Below, one piece after another: positions 56,916-64,000 of a stretch of DNA of 64,000 nucleotides. The translations under genes were made by a program, and so were the position numbers. The stretch is from Nocardioides sp. Iso805N (GTDB lineage: Bacteria; Actinomycetota; Actinomycetes; Propionibacteriales; Nocardioidaceae): the NCBI RefSeq assembly GCF_000364605.1, contig NZ_KB822579.1:186001-250000 (forward strand), written 5' to 3'. A model generated the notes under the pieces. It was given only the letters and a program-made list of their open reading frames with translations. It made no database searches and was not told the DNA's origin. Each line of letters opens with the position of its first letter. Positions within the stretch are counted from its first letter, which is position 1.

Positions 56916-58468
56916 GGCCGCCTCCAGACCCGGCCGTCGCGGGCCAGCATCGCGTCAGCGGAAGCAGGCCCCCACGTACCGGAGTCGTAAGCCTCGGGCC
57001 GCTTGCCCTTCTTGTCCTGCGCCACCCAGAAGTCGAGGATCGGATCGAGGATCTGCCAGGACAACTCGACCTCCTCGTGGCGGGGGAACAGCGGCGGGTC
57101 GCCCAGGAGCACGTCGAGGATCAATCGTTCGTAAGCCTCCGGCGACGCCTCGGTGAAGGTGCTGCCGTAGGCGAAGTCCATGGTGACGTCGCGGATCTCC
57201 ATCGTCGTCCCCGGGACCTTGGAACCGAACCGCACGGTCATGCCCTCATCGGGCTGGATCCGGATGACCAACGCGTTCTGGGTCAGCTCCTCGGTCGCGG
57301 CCGGGTTGAAGAGCTGGTGCGGCGCTCGCTTGAAGGCGATCGCGACCTCGGTCACCCGGCGGCCGAGCCGTTTGCCGGTGCGCAGGTAGAACGGCACCCC
57401 GGCCCACCGGCGGTTGTCCACGTGCAGGGTCACCGCAGCGAACGTCTCGGTGCTGGACTTGGGCGAGATGCCCTGCTCCTGCAAGAACCCGGGGACCTTC
57501 TCCCCACCCGCCCAGCCGGCGGCGTACTGGCCTCGGGAGGTGGTCGCCGCCAGGTCATCGGGGAGACGGACCGAGGAGAGCACCTTCTGCTTCTCGATGC
57601 GCAGCGCGAGCGCGTCGAAGCCGGCCGGCTCCTCCATCGCCACCAGCGACATCAGTTGGAGCAGATGGTTCTGGATGACGTCGCGCGCCGCTCCGATGCC
57701 GTCGTAGTAGCCGGCACGGCCGCCGATGCCGACATCCTCGGCCATGGTGATCTGGACGTGGTCGACGTAGTTGGCGTTCCAGATCGGCTCGAACATCGTG
57801 TTGGCGAAGCGCAGCGCCAAGATGTTCTGCACGGTCTCCTTGCCGAGGTAGTGATCGATCCGGAAGATCGAGCCTTCGGGGAAGACCTCGTCGAGAACGC
57901 CGTTGAGCTTACGAGCGGACTGCAGGTCGTGCCCGAACGGCTTCTCCACCACCACCCGGCGCCATGCGTCATCGGCCTCGGTGAGGCCGTGCTTGCGCAG
58001 CTGGCCGACGACGTTGCCGAAGAAGGCGGGCGGGATGGCGAGGTAGAAGGCGTGGTTGCCGCCGGTGCCGCGGACCTGGTCGAGCTCCTGGATGGTGGTA
58101 CGCAGCTTCTCGAAGGCGACGTCGTCGTCGAAGTCGCCCGGCACGAAGCGGAAGCCCTCTGCGAGCTGGTCCCAGACCTCCTCGCGGAACGGCGTACGGG
58201 CGTGTTCCTTGACCGAGTCGTGCACGACCTGGGCGAAGTCCTCGTCGGCCCAGTCGCGACGCGCGAACCCGGTCAGTGAGAAGCCCGGCGGCAGCAGTCC
58301 CCGGTTGGCGAGGTCGTAGATCGCGGGCATGACCTTCTTGCGTGACAGGTCCCCGGTGACACCGAAGAGCACCAGCCCGCACGGGCCGGCGATCCGCGGC
58401 AGCCGTCGGTCCTGCGGATCGCGCAGCGGGTTGCGCGGCGTGGTCGACCGCGCGGAGCGCGGGCTCAC
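56912..58468 (-). CDS. zwf: glucose-6-phosphate 1-dehydrogenase
   Basis: 518 residues. NADP-binding [18 protein letters not shown], catalytic [14 protein letters not shown], and the C-terminal [12 protein letters not shown]. Oxidises glucose-6-phosphate to 6-phosphogluconolactone. The GTG at 58468 ([15 protein letters not shown]), overlapping the pgi stop, is preferred over far upstream starts, which would run antisense to pgi codons. Operates with OpcA. Confidence 0.95.
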   Translation of the reverse strand: MSPRSARSTTPRNPLRDPQDRRLPRIAGPCGLVLFGVTGDLSRKKVMPAIYDLANRGLLPPGFSLTGFARRDWADEDFAQVVHDSVKEHARTPFREEVWDQLAEGFRFVPGDFDDDVAFEKLRTTIQELDQVRGTGGNHAFYLAIPPAFFGNVVGQLRKHGLTEADDAWRRVVVEKPFGHDLQSARKLNGVLDEVFPEGSIFRIDHYLGKETVQNILALRFANTMFEPIWNANYVDHVQITMAEDVGIGGRAGYYDGIGAARDVIQNHLLQLMSLVAMEEPAGFDALALRIEKQKVLSSVRLPDDLAATTSRGQYAAGWAGGEKVPGFLQEQGISPKSSTETFAAVTLHVDNRRWAGVPFYLRTGKRLGRRVTEVAIAFKRAPHQLFNPAATEELTQNALVIRIQPDEGMTVRFGSKVPGTTMEIRDVTMDFAYGSTFTEASPEAYERLILDVLLGDPPLFPRHEEVELSWQILDPILDFWVAQDKKGKRPEAYDSGTWGPASADAMLARDGRVWRRP

Positions 58469-60174
58469 TTCCGGTTGCTTCGGTAGTAGTCGATCAGCGC
58501 CCTGGTCGAGGGGTCCTGAGCGGCAGCCGCCTGCTCGTCTCCCGAGACCGCCGGACTGATCTGGAGCGCGAGCTGCTTGCCCAGCTCGACGCCCCACTGG
58601 TCGAAGCTGTCGATGCCCCACACCACACCCTGGGTGAAGGTGATGTGCTCGTAGAGTGCGATCAGCTGGCCGAGCACGGCCGGGGTGAGGTCGGGCGCCA
58701 TGATCGAGGTCGTCGGCCGGTTGCCCGGGAAGACGCGCGCCGCGACGATGTCCTCGCGCGCAGCGTTGGACCCCCCTTCTGCGCGCACCTCGTCCGCTGT
58801 CTTGCCGAAGGCGAGCGCGCGGGTCTGGGCGAAGAAGTTCGACAGGAACAGCTCGTGCACGTCGACACTGCGCCCGTCGTCGGTGGTGTCCTTGAGCGGG
58901 TAGGCCGGGTTGGCGAACGCGATGAAGTCCGCCGGTACGAGGTGGGTGCCCTGGTGGATGAGCTGGTAGAAGGCGTGCTGCCCGTTGGTGCCGGGCTCGC
59001 CCCAGAACACCTCGCCGGTGTGCGTGGTGACAGGGCTGCCGTCCCAGCGGACCGACTTGCCGTTCGATTCCATCGTCAGCTGCTGCAGGTAGGCCGGGAA
59101 GCGGTGAAGCAGCTGCGAGTAGGGGAGCACGGCATGGGTGCCGGCATCGAGGAAGTTGCCGTACCAGATGTTCAGCAGCCCCATCAGGGCCGGCACGTTG
59201 TGGGTGAGCTCGGTGTTGCGGAAGTGCTCGTCCATGGCGTGCATGCCGCCGAGGAACTCGGTGAACCGCTCCGGCCCGATCGCGATCGCGAGGGAGGTGC
59301 CGATGGTGGAGTCGACGGAGTAGCGACCGCCCACCCAGTCCCAGAAGCCGAATGCGTTGGCCGGGTCGATGCCGAACGCCGCCACCTTGTCGAGGGCGGT
59401 GGAGACAGCGACGAAGTGCTTGGCGACGGCCTCCTCGTCCTTGCCGTCGAAGACCCGCTGAGCGCGCAGGTTGTCCAGCAGCCAGGAGCGACACAGCCGC
59501 GCGTTGGTGAGCGTCTCGAGGGTGGAGAACGTCTTGCTCGAGACGATGAACAGCGTCGTCGTCGGGTCGAGGTCGGCCAGCTTGCGGGCCGCGTCGGTGG
59601 GATCGATGTTGCTGATGAAGCGGCACTCGATCTCGGGCGTGCGGTAGGCGGCGAGTGCCTCGTAGGCCATCACCGGACCGAGGTCGGAGCCGCCGATGCC
59701 GATGTTGACCACCGTCTTGATCCGACGGCCGGTCACACCCGTCCACGCACCCGAGCGGACCCGCTCGGCGAACGCGAACATGTGGCGCAGCGCCTCGTGC
59801 ACCTCGGTGACGACGTTGACCCCGTCCACCATGAGGGTCGCATCCTCGGGCAGGCGCAGTGCGGTGTGCAGAACAGCGCGGTTCTCGGTGACGTTGATCC
59901 GTTCGCCACGGAACATGGCTTCCCGACGCTCTTCCAGGCCGACCTCGCGGGCCAACTCGATGAGCGCGTCCAGGATCTCCGGCGTGACCAGACCCTTGGA
60001 CAGGTCGGTGTGCAGGTCTGCGGCGTCGTAGGTGAGCCGCTCGGCCCGCCCCGGATCGGCGGCGAACCAGCCGCGCAGATCCGGGGCGAAGCCGTCGGCG
60101 TACTGGGCCAGGCGGCCCCAGGCGGCCGTACCCGTGGGATCGACCGGCTTGGCGTTCACAGGTGCGGCTACCAC
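58465..60174 (-). CDS. pgi: glucose-6-phosphate isomerase
   Basis: 569 residues. [16 protein letters not shown], the signature [15 protein letters not shown] and the catalytic Glu/His/Lys region ([17 protein letters not shown]) are present. The GTG at 60174 follows GGAG, which overlaps the tal stop; a second GTG at 60159 is an alternative. Links glycolysis with the pentose phosphate operon. Confidence 0.95.
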   Translation of the reverse strand: MVAAPVNAKPVDPTGTAAWGRLAQYADGFAPDLRGWFAADPGRAERLTYDAADLHTDLSKGLVTPEILDALIELAREVGLEERREAMFRGERINVTENRAVLHTALRLPEDATLMVDGVNVVTEVHEALRHMFAFAERVRSGAWTGVTGRRIKTVVNIGIGGSDLGPVMAYEALAAYRTPEIECRFISNIDPTDAARKLADLDPTTTLFIVSSKTFSTLETLTNARLCRSWLLDNLRAQRVFDGKDEEAVAKHFVAVSTALDKVAAFGIDPANAFGFWDWVGGRYSVDSTIGTSLAIAIGPERFTEFLGGMHAMDEHFRNTELTHNVPALMGLLNIWYGNFLDAGTHAVLPYSQLLHRFPAYLQQLTMESNGKSVRWDGSPVTTHTGEVFWGEPGTNGQHAFYQLIHQGTHLVPADFIAFANPAYPLKDTTDDGRSVDVHELFLSNFFAQTRALAFGKTADEVRAEGGSNAAREDIVAARVFPGNRPTTSIMAPDLTPAVLGQLIALYEHITFTQGVVWGIDSFDQWGVELGKQLALQISPAVSGDEQAAAAQDPSTRALIDYYRSNRK

Positions 60175-60176
60175 GT

Positions 60177-61283
60177 TCAGGCTCCTGCCTTCTCCATCTG
60201 GCCCTTGACGGTGTCGAGCAGCTCGGTCCACGAGGCCTTGAACTTGTCCACGCCCTCGGTCTCGAGGGTGAGGAACACGTCGTCGACGTCGATGCCGGCC
60301 GCGACCAGCTGGTCGAAGACCTGCTGCGCCTCGGCGCCCTTGCCGGAGACCTGGTCGCCGTGGACCTCACCGTGGTCGGCGAAGGCCTGCAGCGTCTTCT
60401 CCGGCATGGTGTTGACGGTGTCGGCGACCACCAGGTCGGTGACGTAGAGCGTGTCCGAGTACGCCGGGTTCTTGACCCCGGTCGAGGCCCAGAGCGGACG
60501 TTGCGCGTTCGCCCCGGCTGCGGCCAGCGGCTGCCAACGCTCACTGGCGATGACCTCCTCGAAGGCGGCGTAGGCCAGACGGGCGTTGGCCACAGCGGCC
60601 TTGCCGCGCAGTGCGAGCGCCTCGTCGGAGCCGATCTTCTCCAGGCGCGCGTCGATCTCGGTGTCGACACGGCTGACGAAGAAGCTGGCCACCGACCGGA
60701 TGGTGGACAGGTCGATACCTGCCTCCTTGGCCTGCTCGAGGCCGGTGAGGTAGGCGTCCATGACCGCGCGGTAACGCTCGACGGAGAAGATCAGCGTGAC
60801 GTTGACACTGATGCCAGTCGCGATCGCCGCCGTGATCGCCGGCAGACCCTCAAGGGTCGCCGGGATCTTGATCAGGGCGTTCGGTCGGTCGACCGCGGCC
60901 CACAGCGCCTTGGCACTGGCGATGGTCGCGTCGGTGTCGTTGGCGAGGGTCGGCTCGACCTCGATCGAGACCCTGCCGTCGTCCTTGGTCGCCTCGGCGA
61001 CCGGGGCGAGGATGTCGCAGGCGTTGCGAACGTCCTCGGTGGTGAGCTCGAAGATCACCTTGTCGACGTCGGCACCGCCGGCGACGAGCTGGGCGACCTG
61101 GTCGTCGTAGCGCTCGCCGTTGGCGATCGCGGCGGCGAAGATGGTCGGGTTCGTGGTCACGCCCACGACCGACGACTCCTTCACGAGATCGGCGAGGTTG
61201 CCGGTCTCGATGCGCTCGCGCGACAGGTCGTCGAGCCAGATGGACACGCCGGCGTCGGCCAGCGCCTTGAGACGGTCACTCAT
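60177..61283 (-). CDS. tal: transaldolase
   Basis: 368 residues, class of the longer actinobacterial enzymes. The Schiff-base lysine is Lys139 in [25 protein letters not shown] and the C-terminal block with AYSDTLYV complete the barrel. Transfers a three-carbon unit between sedoheptulose-7-phosphate and glyceraldehyde-3-phosphate. 60 bp separate it from tkt. Confidence 0.95.
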   Translation of the reverse strand: MSDRLKALADAGVSIWLDDLSRERIETGNLADLVKESSVVGVTTNPTIFAAAIANGERYDDQVAQLVAGGADVDKVIFELTTEDVRNACDILAPVAEATKDDGRVSIEVEPTLANDTDATIASAKALWAAVDRPNALIKIPATLEGLPAITAAIATGISVNVTLIFSVERYRAVMDAYLTGLEQAKEAGIDLSTIRSVASFFVSRVDTEIDARLEKIGSDEALALRGKAAVANARLAYAAFEEVIASERWQPLAAAGANAQRPLWASTGVKNPAYSDTLYVTDLVVADTVNTMPEKTLQAFADHGEVHGDQVSGKGAEAQQVFDQLVAAGIDVDDVFLTLETEGVDKFKASWTELLDTVKGQMEKAGA

Positions 61284-61343
61284 GATGGAACTCCCGTTCG
61301 TTTTGATCGATCCAATTCGACTCTATCGCGCGAGCGCATCGCC

Positions 61344-63461
61344 TCAGTGGCGGGTCGCCTCCAGGCTGTCCCGAGCGGCCTGGGCGACCGCCTCCGCGGT
61401 GAAGCCGAACTCCTTGAAGATGCGCGCCCCATCGGCGCTGGCGCCGTAGTGCTCGAGGCTGACCATGCGCCCGTTATCCCCGACGTACTCGCGCCAACCC
61501 TGGCGGATGCCGGCCTCGACGCTGACCCGCGCCTTGACGCCCGGCAGCAGGACCTGGTCGCGGTAGGCCTGGGTCTGCTCCTCGAACCACTCCACCGACG
61601 GCATCGAGACGACGCGGGCACGGATGCCCTCGGCAAGGAGCTGCTCGCGGGCGGCGACCGCCAGCTGCACCTCGGAGCCGGTGCCGATCAGGATGACGTC
61701 CGGCTCGCCGCCCTCGGCGTCGATCAGGACGTAGGCGCCCTTGCCCACGTGCTCGGTGCTGGCGAAGCCCTGCTCGCCACGCGGGAAGGTGGGAAGGTTC
61801 TGCCGGCTGAGGATCAGGCCGGCCGGCCGGTCGGTGTTCTTGAGGACCTGCAGCCATGCGGCGGCGGTCTCGTTGGCGTCGGCCGGACGGACGATGTCGA
61901 GCCCCGGGATCGCTCGCAGCGCCCAGAGGTGCTCGACCGGCTGGTGCGTCGGGCCGTCCTCGCCGAGGCCGACCGAGTCGTGCGTCCAGACCCAGATCGA
62001 CGGCGCCTTCATCAGCGCACCGACGCGGACAGCCCCGCGCATGTAGTCCGAGAACTGCAGGAAGGTGCCGCCGAACGCGCGCGTGCCACCGTGAACGGCG
62101 ATGCCGTTGATGATGGCGCCCATGCCGTGCTCACGGATACCGAAGTGCAGCACGCGGCCCTGGTAGGGATCGCCGTCCCAGTCGTGGGTGGAGCGGTTGG
62201 CCGGGATGAACGACTTCGCGCCCGAGATGGTGGTGTTGTTCGAGCCGGCGAGGTCGGCCGAGCCACCCCAGAGCTCGGGCATGATGTCGGCGATGGCGTT
62301 GATCACCTTGCCGGAGGCGGCGCGGGTGGCAACGCCCTTCGCGTCGGCCGGGAAGACCGGCAGGGCGGCCTCGAGGCCCTCGGGAAGCGAACGTGTCTTG
62401 AGCCGGTCGAGGATCGCGACCTGCTCCGGGTTGGCATCTGCCCAGGCGGCGTACTTCTCCGACCAGGCTGCCTCCAGCTCCTTGCCGCGGGCGTGCAGGG
62501 CTCGGGTGTGCTCCAGCACGTCGGCGGGCACGACGAAGCTCTCCTCGGGGTCGAAGCCGAGCACCTTCTTGGTGGCGGCGACCTCGTCGGCGCCGAGCGC
62601 GCTGCCGTGCGCGGCCTCCGTGTTCTGCGCGTGGGGCGCAGGCCAGGCGAGGATCGTGCGGAGCACGATCAGGCTCGGCTGGTCGGTGACGGCCTCGGCG
62701 GCCTGGATGGCCGCGTAGAGCCCGGGCACGTCCTCGTGGTACTTCGCCCCGTCGGCGTGGTCGCCGCCGTGCAGCCAGTCGACGATCTGGACGTGCCAGC
62801 CGTAGGCCTCGTAACGCTTGGCGACGTCCTCGGTGAACGCGACGTCGGTGTTGCCCTCGATCGAGATCTTGTTGGCGTCGTAGATCAGGGTGAGGTTGCC
62901 CAGCTCCTGGGTGCCGGCGAGGGACGAGGCTTCGCCGCTGACGCCCTCCTCCAGGTCGCCGTCGGAGGCGATGGCGTAGATGTGGTGGTCGAACAGCGAC
63001 TCACCCGGAGCAGCCTTGGGGTCCAGCAGGCCGCGCTCACGACGGGCGGCCATCGCCATGCCGACGGCGTTGCCGACACCCTGGCCCAGCGGGCCCGTGG
63101 TGACCTCGACGCCGGCGGTGTGGCCGAACTCGGGGTGACCCGGGGTCTTGCTGCCCCAGGTCCGCAGGCTTTCGATGTCCTCGATCTCGAGGCCGAAGCC
63201 ACCGAGGAAGAGCTGGAGGTAGAGCGTGATGGAGCTGTGCCCACAGGAAAGGACGAAGCGGTCGCGACCCAGCCAGGACGGATCGGCCGGGTTGTGCTTC
63301 ATCACCTTCTGGAAGAGCAAGTACGCCGCGGGCGCCAAGCTCATGGCGGTTCCGGGATGGCCGTTACCCACCTTCTGCACGGCGTCCATCGCCAAGACCC
63401 GGATGGTGTCCACGGCCTTCTTGTCGAGGTCGGTCCACTCAAGTTCAGGTGTTGCAGTCAC
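61344..63461 (-). CDS. tkt: transketolase
   Basis: 705-residue thiamine diphosphate enzyme transferring two-carbon units. KVGNGHPGTAMSLAPAAYLLF at the N-terminus, TPP-binding ASDGDLEEGVSGEASSLAG, and the pyrimidine domain with HTHDSVGLGEDGPTHQP are all present. GTG start at 63461 (VTATPELEWTDLD). First gene of the operon tkt-tal-pgi-zwf-opcA-pgl; its promoter region (124 bp) is shared with the divergent ctaB. Confidence 0.97.
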   Translation of the reverse strand: MTATPELEWTDLDKKAVDTIRVLAMDAVQKVGNGHPGTAMSLAPAAYLLFQKVMKHNPADPSWLGRDRFVLSCGHSSITLYLQLFLGGFGLEIEDIESLRTWGSKTPGHPEFGHTAGVEVTTGPLGQGVGNAVGMAMAARRERGLLDPKAAPGESLFDHHIYAIASDGDLEEGVSGEASSLAGTQELGNLTLIYDANKISIEGNTDVAFTEDVAKRYEAYGWHVQIVDWLHGGDHADGAKYHEDVPGLYAAIQAAEAVTDQPSLIVLRTILAWPAPHAQNTEAAHGSALGADEVAATKKVLGFDPEESFVVPADVLEHTRALHARGKELEAAWSEKYAAWADANPEQVAILDRLKTRSLPEGLEAALPVFPADAKGVATRAASGKVINAIADIMPELWGGSADLAGSNNTTISGAKSFIPANRSTHDWDGDPYQGRVLHFGIREHGMGAIINGIAVHGGTRAFGGTFLQFSDYMRGAVRVGALMKAPSIWVWTHDSVGLGEDGPTHQPVEHLWALRAIPGLDIVRPADANETAAAWLQVLKNTDRPAGLILSRQNLPTFPRGEQGFASTEHVGKGAYVLIDAEGGEPDVILIGTGSEVQLAVAAREQLLAEGIRARVVSMPSVEWFEEQTQAYRDQVLLPGVKARVSVEAGIRQGWREYVGDNGRMVSLEHYGASADGARIFKEFGFTAEAVAQAARDSLEATRH

Positions 63462-63585
63462 GGGAGTCCTCTCTGAGACGTACGGCGAATCCGAGCCTAC
63501 TCATCCCGAGGGTTAGACTCACACCCGCTGTCTTGCGACGGCACCAGTCAGACGACTGATGTTCCACCAAGAGTTGAGGAAGTCC

Positions 63586-64000
63586 GTGACGTACGTCGGT
63601 GAGCGAACCCCGGGACTGAGCACTCAGGAGATCGACTCCCGGCGAGCGACCCTCAAGGATGTGGTGGCCGCCTACGTCGGCCTGACCAAGCCCCGCGTCA
63701 TCGAGCTGCTCCTGCTGACGACGGTGCCGGTGATGTTCTTCGCCGCCCGTGGCGTGCCGGGCCTGGGCCTGGTGGTCGCCACCGTCATCGGCGGCACGCT
63801 CTCGGCGGGTTCGGCATCGGTGTTCAACTGCGTCTACGACCGCGACATCGACGAGCAGATGCGGCGCACCCGGCGCCGGGCGCTGCCACGCCACATCGTC
63901 TCCCCGGGCGCTGCGCTGGTCTTCGGTGTGGCGCTGGCGGTGCTCTCCACCGCGATCCTCGCGATCTGGGTCAACACGCTGTCGGCGGCGCTCTCGTTGG
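63586..64000 (+). CDS. ctaB: protoheme IX farnesyltransferase (heme O synthase), 5' part
   Basis: First 138 codons; the gene continues beyond the window. KDVVAAYVGLTKPRVIELLLLTTVP opens the first membrane helix, and NCVYDRDIDEQMRRTRRRALP is the prenyl-diphosphate-binding NxxxDxxxD motif of UbiA-type farnesyltransferases. Makes heme O for terminal oxidases. The GTG at 63586 is preceded by GAGG; an in-frame ATG at 63559 would add nine residues. Confidence 0.93.
   Translation, partial: MTYVGERTPGLSTQEIDSRRATLKDVVAAYVGLTKPRVIELLLLTTVPVMFFAARGVPGLGLVVATVIGGTLSAGSASVFNCVYDRDIDEQMRRTRRRALPRHIVSPGAALVFGVALAVLSTAILAIWVNTLSAALSL

Noticed and set aside
58469..60670. Open frame on the minus strand continuing far upstream of zwf
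   Set aside because: It runs through the coding region of pgi and tal in another frame; protein content is Arg/Pro/Ser-rich without homology, and zwf has a GTG start overlapping pgi.
60162..63476. Open frame of about 1100 codons on the plus strand
   Set aside because: Exactly antisense to transaldolase and transketolase; long open antisense frames are common at this G+C content, and its composition (Gly/Asp/Arg/Val) is typical of shadows.

Overview
This window is a high-G+C chromosomal segment from a Gram-positive actinobacterium, most likely Nocardioidaceae (Nocardioides-like). The evidence is the family content and gene order: RbpA, WhiA, DUF3046 and DUF3263 proteins, a mycothiol-dependent isomerase-like protein, LexA boxes of the TCGAAC-N4-GTTCGA type, and the blocks uvrA/uvrC-rapZ-yvcK...whiA...gap-pgk-tpiA-secG-rbpA and ctaB/tkt-tal-pgi-zwf-opcA-pgl. 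The genus is inferred, not proven.

Layout. 1-3.2 kb: 5' part of an Lhr-type helicase, an amino-acid permease broken by a 26-bp tandem duplication, a DinB-like protein and DUF3046. 3.2-7.7 kb: SOS-controlled recA, then overlapping recX, phosphoribosyltransferase, PPK2 kinase, HipA-like kinase and DUF3037 genes, closed by a very long palindrome. 7.7-11.2 kb: sulfur assimilation operon (sulfite reductase, APS/PAPS reductase, sirohydrochlorin chelatase) preceded by a 29-codon leader peptide with the actinobacterial cysteine-attenuator motif. 11.4-13.6 kb: nitroreductase and glyA. 13.7-16.6 kb: an IS5-family unit with matching terminal inverted repeats and a TCA duplication. It holds a dead transposase plus an SDR/TetR passenger pair, and sits at the stop codon of a MacR-like response regulator. 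16.6-28.3 kb: MacRS-like two-component pair, YiaA-like membrane protein, DUF2804, AidB-like acyl-CoA dehydrogenase, K+ channel, DUF3263, PLP decarboxylase, MFS/MarR operon, methionine aminopeptidase and a SnoaL-like protein. 28.3-30.0 kb: a clpP pair, one active and one lacking the catalytic Ser and His, facing a ClgR/PopR-like regulator that ends in -LAA and has a perfect palindromic operator.

30.0-40.3 kb: a metallo-hydrolase/mycothiol-isomerase pair, SOS-controlled uvrA, a Tat-lipoprotein Rieske protein, a TTC38-like protein, then uvrC-rapZ-yvcK. 40.3-51.2 kb: a carbohydrate system (binding protein, two permeases, GH3 glycosidase) inserted between yvcK and whiA. Its probable LacI repressor and an acetylxylan-esterase-like gene lie beyond whiA, and the two loci share a nearly identical 21-bp operator. 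51.4-55.1 kb: gap-pgk-tpiA, secG and rbpA. 55.2-63.5 kb: the pentose phosphate operon on the minus strand. 63.6 kb to the end: the start of ctaB (heme O synthase), divergent from tkt.

Three coding frames are broken: the permease, the transposase, and the C-terminus of the sugar-binding protein. Assembly error cannot be excluded for the single-base cases. No tRNA, rRNA, CRISPR array or replication origin was recognised. No gene-free stretch exceeds about 300 bases; the longest are inside the mobile unit and before gap.
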